Shown here: positions 18,027-26,147 of the stretch, one piece after another | Layout: every line of letters begins with the position of its first letter | Numbering within the stretch: position 1 is the first letter of the stretch | Made by a program: the position numbers and the translations under genes | Origin: Thermogemmatispora carboxidivorans | GTDB lineage: Bacteria > Chloroflexota > Ktedonobacteria > Ktedonobacterales > Ktedonobacteraceae | Length of the DNA: 64,000 nucleotides | Assembly: GCF_000702505.1 (NCBI RefSeq) | Contig: NZ_JNIM01000001.1 | Span: 4,874,327-4,938,326 of the forward strand | Reading direction: 5' to 3' | Notes under the pieces: model-generated | What the model saw: only the letters and a program-made list of their open reading frames with translations | Told to the model about the DNA's origin: nothing | Database searches by the model: none

Positions 18027-18974
18027 ATGCCCTGGTGGTTCTTTCGCCAGCGCCGCGAGACAAACGCTTCCGCCACTCCTGTTGACCCTGTTCGGCCTGC
18101 GTCTCGTCCAGAGGTCAGTGAGACACTTCAGCAAGGTTCATCAGCCTCGCGCCGCTATCTGGACGAGCAGCCCTATCTGCTCCCCAAAGACCTGGGCGAG
18201 GTCAACCGTCTGGACTTTCAGCATTACGTCCTGCGCTCCGCGCTGCGCGGCAACTATTTAGCGCCCATCGTCCAGCCGCGCCGCATCCTCGACGTTGGCT
18301 GCGGCACCGGCCAGTGGGCCTTCGAACTCGCTCAGCAATTTCCCCAGGCCGAGGTCATCGGCCTCGACCTGGAGCCAGCCAAAGCTAAAGCTACCACCCC
18401 ACCAGCTAACTACCGTTTCGTTCAGGGCGATGCCCTGAAGGGCCTCCCCTTTGAGAATGAGACCTTCGATTTCGTCCATCAACGACTGCTGGTGCTGGCT
18501 ATTCCTCTCGCGGCCTGGCCAAATGTGGTGCAAGAACTGGCCCGCGTCACTGTTCCCGGCGGTTGGGTTGAACTGGTCGAGGCAGGCACACACGTCAGTC
18601 ATTTCAATCCAGCTGGACCAGCCACCCAGCAGTTTCTCTATCTCATGGGTCAATTAGGGGCCTTGCGCGGCCTCGACAACGAGGGTGGGGTCCTCCGCTT
18701 CCTGGACGCTTACCTGCGTCAGGCCGGGCTGCTGCAGGTCAATCGCCAGGATATCGATATCCCACTTGGCGATTGGGGCGGGCGCGTTGGCTCTCTGCTC
18801 TCCCTGGACCTACGTGAGGCCGGTAAAGCGATCAGCTCTCTCATCGCCGCCCGCTTCCAAATGCCGGAACAGGAGGTCCTGGCCCTCATCGAACAGGCCG
18901 GACAGGAGTGGAACACGATGCGGACGCGCTACCACGTCGTCGCCGCTTACGGCCAAAAACCTTATAGCAGCTGA
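18027..18974 (+). CDS. LaeA/TAM-like methyltransferase, copy 9
   Basis: 315 residues; ATG after AAGGAGGAATCTCTC. It is more divergent than copies 1-8 even in front: the N-terminal tail is RQRRETNASATPVDPVRPAS and continues to SRRYLDEQPYLLPKDLGEVN. The ribose-binding region is GLDLEPAKAKATTPPANYRF, two residues longer than usual. Motif I DVGCGTGQWAFELAQQFPQA is unchanged. The rear reads EAGTHVSHFNPAGPATQQFL and NRQDIDIPLGDWGGRVGS, ending YGQKPYSS. Having escaped most of the homogenisation seen upstream, it probably represents an older lineage. Confidence 0.9.
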   Translation: MPWWFFRQRRETNASATPVDPVRPASRPEVSETLQQGSSASRRYLDEQPYLLPKDLGEVNRLDFQHYVLRSALRGNYLAPIVQPRRILDVGCGTGQWAFELAQQFPQAEVIGLDLEPAKAKATTPPANYRFVQGDALKGLPFENETFDFVHQRLLVLAIPLAAWPNVVQELARVTVPGGWVELVEAGTHVSHFNPAGPATQQFLYLMGQLGALRGLDNEGGVLRFLDAYLRQAGLLQVNRQDIDIPLGDWGGRVGSLLSLDLREAGKAISSLIAARFQMPEQEVLALIEQAGQEWNTMRTRYHVVAAYGQKPYSS

Positions 18975-19095
18975 GGAAGGCCCGCCACTGACTCTGCCCC
19001 CCCCGCTTCGGCAGCCATACCAGAGTCTGACCTGGCGAGCACTGGCCTTCTTCATGTCCGAGAGAAGATACAACAGAAAGGAGTGAGTAGCCCTT

Positions 19096-19998
19096 ATGCC
19101 CTGGTGGTTCTCGCGACGCCGCTCCCGTGCGGCTTCTACCCACCGAACAGGCTTCGAGGAGAGCGTACTCGCGTCTCGGCCCAGTTCGCGTCGCTATCTG
19201 GGCCAACAGCCTTACATGCTTCCCAAGGACCTGGGCGAGGTCAATCGCCTCGACTTCCAGCACTATGTGCTGCGCGCTGTCCTGCGCGGCAACTATCTGG
19301 CTCCCATCGGACAGCCTCGACACATCCTTGATGTCGGCTGCGGCACCGGCCAATGGGCCTTCGAGCTTGCTCACCAGTTCCCCCAGGCTGAGGTCGTTGG
19401 CCTTGATCTCGAACAGGTCAAGGCCACCACACCTCCCCCTAACTACCGTTTCGTCCAGGGGGATACGCTCAAGGGCCTCCCCTTCGAGAACAACTCTTTC
19501 GACTTCGTCCATCAGCGCCTGCTCTTCCTGGCCATTCCTCTGAACGCCTGGCCTGGGGCTGTCCAGGAGCTCGCCCGCGTCACCGCACCCAGCGGATGGA
19601 TCGAACTTATTGAATTGAGCACCGACCCCGACGATTTCGCGCCTGTTGGTCCGGCTACACGCGAGTTCTTCCGCCTGGCTGGTCAGGTGGCTACGCTGCG
19701 CGGCTTCGATACCCAGGGGGTTCTTACGCGCTCACTTGACCTCTATCTGCGAGACGCGGGCCTCACCAACGTCGAGCGCCGCATGATCGATGCCCCTATC
19801 GGGGCCTGGGCCGGTCGCCTCGGCTCTCTCTTCTCGCTGGACATCCGCGAGGCCTGGAAGGCTATGACGCCTCCCATCGCTGCCTATTTCAAAATGCAGG
19901 AGCAAGAGATCTACGACATCATAGAACAGTGCGGTAGAGAATGGGATACTCTAAATACTTGTTACCGCTTTGTGGCAGCCTACGGACAGAAACCGTGA
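19096..19998 (+). CDS. LaeA/TAM-like methyltransferase, copy 10
   Basis: 300 residues, the shortest copy; ATG after AGAAAGGAGTGAGTAGCCCTT. The N-terminal tail (MPWWFSRRRSRAASTHRTGF) is short and lacks the GEVALPRLHGSR segment; it joins at SRRYLGQQPYMLPKDLGEVN. The central block from NYRFVQGDTLKG through IPLNAWPG is nearly identical in DNA to copy 3 (19440-19552 versus 12123-12235), whereas both flanks differ, an internal conversion tract. The rear is unique: GAWAGRLGSLFSLDIREA, with the GxWGGR tryptophan-glycine core altered to GAWAGR. It closes the array; a long hairpin lies about 100 bases downstream. Confidence 0.9.
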   Translation: MPWWFSRRRSRAASTHRTGFEESVLASRPSSRRYLGQQPYMLPKDLGEVNRLDFQHYVLRAVLRGNYLAPIGQPRHILDVGCGTGQWAFELAHQFPQAEVVGLDLEQVKATTPPPNYRFVQGDTLKGLPFENNSFDFVHQRLLFLAIPLNAWPGAVQELARVTAPSGWIELIELSTDPDDFAPVGPATREFFRLAGQVATLRGFDTQGVLTRSLDLYLRDAGLTNVERRMIDAPIGAWAGRLGSLFSLDIREAWKAMTPPIAAYFKMQEQEIYDIIEQCGREWDTLNTCYRFVAAYGQKP

Positions 19999-20099
19999 GA
20001 TCAGGCCACAAGCGAACGGGACTGGCGAGTCGCTCGCTGCTGCCCGTGCTGGGATTCTCTCCGGCAAGCCTATGAGGCCGCACGATGCAGGAGAAGGGA

Positions 20100-20144
20100 G
20101 CAGAGAGCGGCGGGTTTCTTGGCGGGAAGCTCGCCGCTCTCTGC
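20100..20144 (+). terminator. Hairpin ending the methyltransferase array
   Basis: A perfect 13-base stem, GCAGAGAGCGGCG (20100-20112) pairing with CGCCGCTCTCTGC (20132-20144), with a 19-base loop, about 100 bases after the last array gene. There is no T-run after it, so it could also be an RNA-stabilising or processing structure. Confidence 0.55.
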
Positions 20145-21863
20145 GGTCGCCCCTCCACGAGAGGAGATGAAGAACAGGGGTTCATTTCCCTTTTCTGTTG
20201 ACGTTCAGATGAGCGTCTACCCGACAACACCAACGGCGGGCGCTATTGCTGGTCGTCGCCACAGCCACAGGTACCCCACCACTTAAGCTGCCATAAAAGA
20301 TCGTCGTCTCATCGATTCGACTCGCTATGGATGTAGACAAGGTTCTGATGGCTCCCCAGAGCCAGAGGGCGCATGATCGCTGCCCGTGTGCCGAGGGGAT
20401 TGCTGGGCGAGACGCTGGGGCAGGAGGTTTGGGTCTCCAGCATGGGTACGCTCCGCCGCGGTACGGGCGTCGAAGGGTGCGCCCACGAGGGAGGCGTTAC
20501 CGTCGCTTCGCCTGGCGAATGCCAGAGCTGCCTTCGCTCTAGATGCTTAAGGATGCACTGCAGGCAGTCAGTATAAGACAGAGAAAGATAAGTAACCAGC
20601 CAGGCTGTCTGGCTACGCTCCGCTTCGTGCGACAAGGCTCACTGTTTCACCTCTGCAGTACAGCTCGGGCCTTCTTTGAGACATTGGGAGCCGATCTAAA
20701 GGTGAGGTAGGCTCTCGCTTTTTCCTTTAGCCACGGCAGAGGTAAAAGGCGATGAGGTGGCTCACAGCGATACCGTTGCTCACTTCGTAACAGCTATCGG
20801 TGCCTCTGCAAGTGAAGTGAAGGTCATCTCCTCCGGGACCACGCTGGATCGACTCCCTTCCTCGCAGCTCTGATGCAGCCTGGCAGGCTAAAGGAGCGGA
20901 CCGTGATGATCAGGCTGTCTTCTTCAAGACTCTTCGTGAAGGCGATAGTACTTTCGATGGATTCCTTGGGAAAGACCCTGAAGGTTGGCGAATCATCGGG
21001 TAATCTTCCCGAATGTGAGAGATGTGCGTATCGGGAAAACGATACGCCAGGTTGCCAGGAAGGATTGAGCGGCCCGGATCTACCGGTGGGGAGGAGATGG
21101 ACCGCTCGTGCTGGTCGCTCAGGGCAAGCCATCCAGGGTGCAGCGCTTGTAGCTCTGCCCCACCCGCTCGGGATGGCCGGCCTGCTCAGACCAGGGTACC
21201 TTGAACAAGATCAGACGATTGCATCGCTGTGGCTCAGTTTGCAGGTCGGTCGTCGGTGGCGCGGCGGCTAGCTTTCCTCGCAGGGGCGGTCGTCAGCAGC
21301 TCGCGCCGCGGTGGTACAAGATCCCATGCCATCCCAGTAGCTCCAGACCAGGCTCACTGTAAAAGGTCTGGTCAGTCAGCTGAATGGGGTGAGCAGGTCA
21401 GTTCGGTTCTCATTCGCAACTGGAGTCGCCTCTGTCAGGCCATCACGTAACCAGGGCTTGCCGTAAGTAAGTTCGTTGGTCGGTCGGTCGAGTCGCCTGA
21501 ACCAGTCAGTCGTAAGCCAGTGCATCATCACCACAGAATAGCCCGAAGGTTACGGAAAGCAGTAGCATGGCATCTTGACAGCATGAGAGGGCAGTTCGGA
21601 TGGTCGCCGTCGATGGGCCGCTACCTCCTCCTCTGCCCGACTCAGCTTGGCTTAGCTCAACTGATCTGCTCAGCCAGCACCGTCCGCCAAAGGAGTCGCG
21701 CGCCTGGGACGTGGGACGAACCAGGCCGGGCTGGACACCATCCACCGCTGCGAGGAGGGCTATCTGCGCGCGCCACCGCCGCCGGCCCGGGCCAGGGCCT
21801 GGATCAGGCCGGCCCGTCGTAGCTCGCTTACTCACTAGGTACGCCTGTTTGCCATACTCCTTA

Positions 21864-21881
21864 CCTCGCCTTTCGGCGAGG
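21864..21881. other. Short perfect hairpin upstream of the micropeptide gene
   Basis: CCTCGCC (21864-21870), TTTC loop, GGCGAGG (21875-21881), 61 bases before the ATG of the small secreted peptide. It may be a leader structure or the end of upstream transcription. Confidence 0.4.
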
Positions 21882-21942
21882 GCTCGCAGTTCACTTTGTC
21901 GAGGTTCACTTATTTGATGATTTCGATTGGGGAGGTTTCACA

Positions 21943-22071
21943 ATGCTGAAGAAGAATCTGCGCTGGATCGTTCCGCTGGTTGTCCTGCTGGCCGTCGTCG
22001 CTCTGGCTCTGACCCTCACACCGCTGGCGACCCACGCGGCTAGCCCGAATATTTACTGGTGGCCTCTCTAA
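21943..22071 (+). CDS. Small secreted peptide precursor (42 aa)
   Basis: A 42-codon ORF with a strong ribosome site (GGGGAGG, 7 bases before the ATG). The product starts MLKKNLRW, continues with a hydrophobic core (IVPLVVLLAVVALALTL) and a THA-A type signal-peptidase site, and leaves a mature piece of about ten residues, ASPNIYWWPL. That is the layout of a secreted signalling peptide or of a small exported toxin or bacteriocin-like product. It converges on the gene for a HTH/NB-ARC/TPR regulator, 52 bases tail to tail. TPR regulators of the RRNPP group bind re-imported peptides of this size, so a peptide-receptor pair is possible. I have no homologue in mind. The alternative is a chance ORF, but the ribosome site and the signal peptide argue against that. 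Confidence 0.6.
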   Translation: MLKKNLRWIVPLVVLLAVVALALTLTPLATHAASPNIYWWPL

Positions 22072-22123
22072 AGCAAGCTTGGAAGATCTGTAAGGGGCTT
22101 GAGAAACTGGTGACAGAAGCAGC

Positions 22124-24844
22124 TTATTGTTCACCTGTCTCGATAGCCCCTTCGCCATTATCCTCGAGATGCATAAGCCAATCTTCTATTTCCGCTATAG
22201 ACCGATGTCCTATAGATCGCAAGATCCCAAAACTTTTCCGAGCCATTTCCTTAGCCTCATCTTTCCTTCCCTCTAATGCAGCTATTCTAGCTAGCCCATA
22301 CTGAGCAAGAGCCAACAAATCTTGTGCCCCTCCTGGTATGGTATTCATCATATCCTGAAAAGTTTTTCTAGCATCTTCAATCTGATTTCTTTGTATATAT
22401 ATATTACCATATTCATTTAAGGCATGACAAATAAAATAAGGAACCCCTAGTTCTTGTGCTAGTATCAAACCCTCTTTCAGAAGCACTTCTGCCTTTTGTA
22501 TTTGAAACCTTCTTCTATTAATTATAGCCTCATTAATAAATATAGCACACATTAATTCCTTGTGATCTATATTCCTTGCAAGCATCAATGCTTCATCAAA
22601 ATACGCATCAGCCAATTCATAGTTTCCTAACTCAGTCTCAGCTTCCCCTAGATTGATAAGCAATAGACTCATCCATTCAAAGCGGTTCATGAGCCGGGCC
22701 AATGACAAGGCTTCCTGAGCATACTCTTTGGCTAGAAGATGCTTCCCCTGCTCTCCAGCAGAAGCGCCCAAACTAGCGAGCATCAAGCAGATACGCTCAC
22801 GATCTCCAATCTCTCTAGCCAGGGCCAGCCCCTCCTGGAGATAGGCATCGGCCTGGCGATAGTCTCCAAGGCGAGCAGCGATCTCCCCAAGCTTGCCCAA
22901 TAGTTCACAAATCTGCTCCTTATGACCGATCAGCCGCGCTATCTGCAGTCCTTCTTGCAGATAGACTCCAGCCTGCACATAAATTCCACGCCTTGAAAAG
23001 ACCGTTCCCAAATCCGTCAGCAGGGCACAGATGCGCTCGGGATCGCCCAGGGAGCGGGCCAGTTGCAGCCCCTCCTGAGAGTAGCTCTCGGCAGCCGTAT
23101 AATCGCCCTGGCGCAGCGCGATCTGCCCGCGGTAGAGCAGCACCCCCGTCATCCCGTGCTGATCGCCCAGGGCCTGGGCCGCCGCCTGCGCGCGCTGCAG
23201 CCACAGCTCGGCCACCCCATACGAGGCCCGCACCAGCAAGAACGGCGCAAACGTCACCGCCCCGCGCACCAGCTCCGCCTGCCGTCCCAGCATATAGGCC
23301 GCCTCCAGGCCGGCCACAATCACCGCACTCTCCCGCTCCAACAGCTCATAATCCGTCCGATGCTCCTCAGCATAATCGATTGCATACTCCATCAGACGGG
23401 CAAAAGGGGCCTGCACCGCCTCCTCACCCTGGGCCTCCAGGCGTGTCCGCGCATAATCCGCAATCACCTGATGCAACAAATAGCGATCGCCGCCATTGCT
23501 CTCCAGCAAACCCGCATCCACCAGCGCATCCAACTCATCCGTCGAACAGGCCGCCACCGCCAGGGCCGCCTCCTCCGAAAAGCTCGCCGGCTTCGGCGGA
23601 AAAACCGAGAGCGCATACAACGCCGACCGCGCCGCCTGGCTCAGCTGCTCATCCGAGACCGCAATCACCGACTGCAACGACAGCACCGGCTCGCCCGGCA
23701 GGCTCGAATGCACCTCCACCGGTCCACGTGACTCTGTCAAACCCAGCCTCACCCGCGCATCGCTCAGCCGCTGCAGCGCCGCCCGAATACGGCGCACCTG
23801 ACCTGCATAGCTCTCCTTACGCAAATAATTCCCAATCAACGTCAAGGCCAACGGCAACCCCCCAACCGCCCGCACCAGAGTCCGCACCCGCTCCGGCTCC
23901 TGCTCCACCACCGCTGGCGCCAGCAAACGCAGCAACTGCACACTGTCCTCCTCGCCCAACTCCGCGATCGCCGCCGCCCCCTCCACCGCAAACTCCGTCG
24001 CCACATGTGCAAAGCGCGTCGTCAACAAATGAGCGCACTGAGACCCGCCCACCTTCAGCGCCAGCGCCTCCTCAATGCGCCAGGCATCATCAATGACCAG
24101 CAGCATCCGCCGCGGCCCAATCGCCGTACGCAAAGCCCTGGCCCAGGCCTCCAGACTCGTCAACCCAGCCACCTCCGTCGCCGGCAAACCCAACAAAGCC
24201 CCCCAGCGACTCAGTAGCCCCGTCATATTCGGACGCGGTCCCAGGGCCGCCCAGAGAATCCCATCCTTGAAATAGGCCCGCACCTCGGGATCATGCGCCA
24301 GAGCCACCGCCAGCGAAGTCTTGCCCACCCCAGGCAACCCATTCAACGCGCTCAGAGCCACCGCCTCACCGGCAAAAAGACGCCCCTTAATACGTCGCAG
24401 CTCAGCATCGCGTCCCACCAGGCGCACCGGCGGCGGCAAAGGAATCATCGGATCAATAATCGCCTCAGCCGGACGCCCACCCATCACCTCCCCCAGCGGA
24501 CCAGAGTCAAGGCCACGTTGCAGCTCTTGCTCACCCCGTCCCCCTCCACCGCCGCCAGCCTCCACCTCCACCCCATCCCCTCCCTGCGCCCCCCGCCCTG
24601 GCGTCTCAGACCCAGCAGCGGGCGTCAGATCCAGCTCCTCCTCCGTCAACCCGAACAGCCGGCACAGCTTGCGCCGGAAATATGGATTGGGCTTCGTTAC
24701 CCCGCGCTCCCAGCGGCTCACATTGACATGCGTCGTCCCCAGTCGCTCAGCCACCTCCTGCTGCGACCAGCCACGGCTCATGCGAGCCTCCACGAGACGC
24801 ACGCGGGGCCGTGGTGGCTCCTCCACCGATCGGTTGCTGCTCAT
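22124..24844 (-). CDS. HTH / NB-ARC / TPR regulator (STAND-type)
   Basis: 906 residues from the ATG at 24844, which follows GGGGGAGG by 7 bases; the frame is open eight codons further. Order: XRE-type HTH near 12-60 (RGWSQQEVAERLGTTHVNVS); an acidic Gly-rich linker; NB-ARC with P-loop GLPGVGKTS near 170 and Walker B MLLVIDDAWR; a winged-helix-like part; then about eight TPR units from about 560 to 880 (e.g. GDYRQADAYLQEGLALAREI). SARP/MalT-like and RRNPP-like proteins use such TPRs to bind peptides or partners. The part encoded at about 22150-22700 is strikingly AT-rich, whereas the N-terminal two thirds are very GC-rich with strong G/C third positions, so the gene may be a fusion of segments of different origin. 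It converges on the small secreted peptide gene. Confidence 0.85.
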   Translation of the reverse strand: MSSNRSVEEPPRPRVRLVEARMSRGWSQQEVAERLGTTHVNVSRWERGVTKPNPYFRRKLCRLFGLTEEELDLTPAAGSETPGRGAQGGDGVEVEAGGGGGGRGEQELQRGLDSGPLGEVMGGRPAEAIIDPMIPLPPPVRLVGRDAELRRIKGRLFAGEAVALSALNGLPGVGKTSLAVALAHDPEVRAYFKDGILWAALGPRPNMTGLLSRWGALLGLPATEVAGLTSLEAWARALRTAIGPRRMLLVIDDAWRIEEALALKVGGSQCAHLLTTRFAHVATEFAVEGAAAIAELGEEDSVQLLRLLAPAVVEQEPERVRTLVRAVGGLPLALTLIGNYLRKESYAGQVRRIRAALQRLSDARVRLGLTESRGPVEVHSSLPGEPVLSLQSVIAVSDEQLSQAARSALYALSVFPPKPASFSEEAALAVAACSTDELDALVDAGLLESNGGDRYLLHQVIADYARTRLEAQGEEAVQAPFARLMEYAIDYAEEHRTDYELLERESAVIVAGLEAAYMLGRQAELVRGAVTFAPFLLVRASYGVAELWLQRAQAAAQALGDQHGMTGVLLYRGQIALRQGDYTAAESYSQEGLQLARSLGDPERICALLTDLGTVFSRRGIYVQAGVYLQEGLQIARLIGHKEQICELLGKLGEIAARLGDYRQADAYLQEGLALAREIGDRERICLMLASLGASAGEQGKHLLAKEYAQEALSLARLMNRFEWMSLLLINLGEAETELGNYELADAYFDEALMLARNIDHKELMCAIFINEAIINRRRFQIQKAEVLLKEGLILAQELGVPYFICHALNEYGNIYIQRNQIEDARKTFQDMMNTIPGGAQDLLALAQYGLARIAALEGRKDEAKEMARKSFGILRSIGHRSIAEIEDWLMHLEDNGEGAIETGEQ

Positions 24845-25363
24845 GGACAGGCCTCCCCCGACGCCCAAAAGAAGAGAACCCCTCGAAATGATAAAGATGT
24901 CTAGGGAAATGATAACATAAGTACTTTCTGATGTACATGGTCACTCGGCATAATAAAGTAAAGAACACGTAGGGAAACGGTGGAGGCTCTTTCAGGGACG
25001 GAGCCCCCGCCGCCAGGTGAGGCCAATGCCACCCGCCGCAGGACCACGGCGCGTCTCACCCCAGGGACCCTACCATTGACCTCGCCCCCTGCGTGCTCTT
25101 CTTCTCTTCCTTCGCTCGCTCGTACGCCTTCTGGCGCAGCCGAGCCCAACCAGCCAAGCAGCTCGCCAGGCAGCAGGAGCAGGAGCGGATCGTACCAGCA
25201 AGCATGGCCACCAGCCGTGGCCCAGTGTTCGGCCAGCCACCAACGCGAGGGATCGCCGTCGCCGCCGCACCAGCGATGCAACGGCCCGGCCCGGTTCGAT
25301 CCGCGCGTCCACCGGTCAGGGAGTACTATCAGTCATATGCAGCAACGCACAAGGAGAATCGCC
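24845..25363. other. Divergent intergenic region
   Basis: The 24880-24975 part is AT-rich and must hold the regulator promoter; a TATTAT box on the minus strand (24950-24955) is a candidate -10 without a convincing -35. The remainder up to 25363 is GC-rich. It has an open plus-strand frame in phase with the downstream gene, but its Pro/Ser/Arg-rich composition and lack of a ribosome site speak against coding. Confidence 0.4.
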
Positions 25364-25864
25364 ATGCAAATGATCGCCTGCCGAGAAGAGGCCCGCATCG
25401 CACGCAAACTGACTCACGATCGCGAGCACATCAAGCACTATACGTTGCATGGCGTGCTCCCAGAAGGATACGTCCTCGCCCTCAATACGGCCTTCGGCAC
25501 CCTCTCCTGCCTCACGTATCTCGACAAACAGCCAGCGCTGGTGCTCCAGCAGCAATTTACCAATAACGAGATGAACGTCCTCCGCCCGCTGCTGGACTCC
25601 TACCCCTACTACTGCCCGTACGAGGTGCTCTTCGCCCACTTCTATCACGGCGAGGTCACCGAGCGCACCATCGAGCGCTGTCGTGCCAACCTGCTCAAGG
25701 CCCTTGAAGACGGCACCTGGGAGCAGGCCACGCGCCCTATTCGCAACGTGCTCTCGCGCGTACGTATCAAGCTGCGCATCTTTGGTATCAATATCGTCTC
25801 TATTCTGGAGACTGGCTATATACTCAAAGCGGCCCCGGCACCGGTCTCTAGTACCGTTGCCTGA
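25364..25864 (+). CDS. Free-standing winged-helix DNA-binding protein
   Basis: 166 residues from the ATG at 25364, preceded by AAGGAGAATCGCC. The upstream in-frame 128 codons are low-complexity and are excluded. The C-terminal half (about 70-160) matches the OmpR/PhoB-type effector domain: NEMNVLRPLLDSYPYYCPYE (recognition of the 'E..LL..L' start), VTERTIERCRANLLKALED, then VRIKLRIFG and the terminal hairpin IVSILETGYIL, equivalent to the 'I.TVRGVGYRL' end of response regulators. There is no phospho-receiver domain; the N-terminal 65 residues are unassigned. It could be a one-component regulator or a partner of an unlinked protein. The next gene converges on it across a large inverted repeat. 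Confidence 0.6.
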   Translation: MQMIACREEARIARKLTHDREHIKHYTLHGVLPEGYVLALNTAFGTLSCLTYLDKQPALVLQQQFTNNEMNVLRPLLDSYPYYCPYEVLFAHFYHGEVTERTIERCRANLLKALEDGTWEQATRPIRNVLSRVRIKLRIFGINIVSILETGYILKAAPAPVSSTVA

Positions 25865-26013
25865 GTGGCCCCACTCGTTCAATAGCCAAGTCACAGCCGC
25901 GTCGGCTCCGCCGGCCATCCCGGGGAGAGAAGAGCGACAAGGCACCAGCCAGGAGGGGAACATCCTCCAGGTGCCCAGCAGATACTTCTCCCTTCTCCCC
26001 CGACGACCCGAGG

Positions 26014-26078
26014 CAGAAGGCTGCTCACCTCGCGTTCGGCCCCCCGCCGAACCGATGGGGAAGGTGAGCAGCCTTCTG
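26014..26078. terminator. Large nested inverted repeat between convergent genes
   Basis: A perfect 17-base outer stem, CAGAAGGCTGCTCACCT (26014-26030) with its complement at 26062-26078, encloses a second 7-base hairpin, GTTCGGC (26034-26040) with GCCGAAC (26046-26052). It lies between the converging winged-helix and NUDIX genes, so a bidirectional terminator is the simplest reading. A T-rich stretch (TTGGTTCTTCCC) follows on the plus strand. Confidence 0.6.
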
Positions 26079-26147
26079 TTGGTTCTTCCCGGCTCTCCAG
26101 CCAGGCCAGCTCACCAGCCCGCCAAAAGCACCAGGCCAGACCAGAGA

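Larger units (their letters stand above)
9732..19998 (+). repeat. Tandem array of ten paralogous methyltransferase genes
   Basis: Ten intact genes of 300-315 codons lie head to tail, all on the plus strand, with spacers of mostly 47-120 bases and a strong AAAGGAG/AAGGAGG ribosome site before nearly every ATG. All begin MPWW and all end in or near VAYGQKP. The first 130-150 codons are nearly identical in DNA sequence across most copies, while the last 110-130 codons differ. A 3' remnant of an eleventh copy lies between copies 8 and 9. The spacing suggests one or a few long transcripts. The repeated DNA makes the region prone to recombination and to misassembly. Confidence 0.95.
19999..21942. 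other. 1.9-kb gene-poor region
   Basis: Apart from the array-ending hairpin I see no gene that I can support. Two overlapping frames read as protein-like but lack starts: 20706-20873 (containing VKGDEVAHSDTVAHFVTA) and 20821-20993 (containing DDQAVFFKTLREGDSTFDGF). These may be a frameshifted gene remnant. Small hairpins occur at 21026-21047 (GCGTATCG stem, GGAAAA loop) and 21864-21881 (CCTCGCC stem, TTTC loop). The region looks like a decayed segment between the array and the regulator locus. Confidence 0.4.

Noticed and set aside
9732-19998. CRISPR array or mobile element as an explanation of the repeated region
   Set aside because: Repeats are whole genes of about 1 kb with coding constraint; there are no short direct repeats with unique spacers, no transposase and no terminal inverted repeats.
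20873-21271. 132-codon ORF in the gene-poor region
   Set aside because: No ribosome site at its start, mixed composition and no recognisable domain; another frame in the same stretch looks more protein-like.
22993-24920. Long plus-strand frames opposite the HTH/NB-ARC/TPR regulator
   Set aside because: Pro/Ala/Ser/Arg-rich products caused by the very high GC third positions of the minus-strand gene; no motifs and no ribosome sites.
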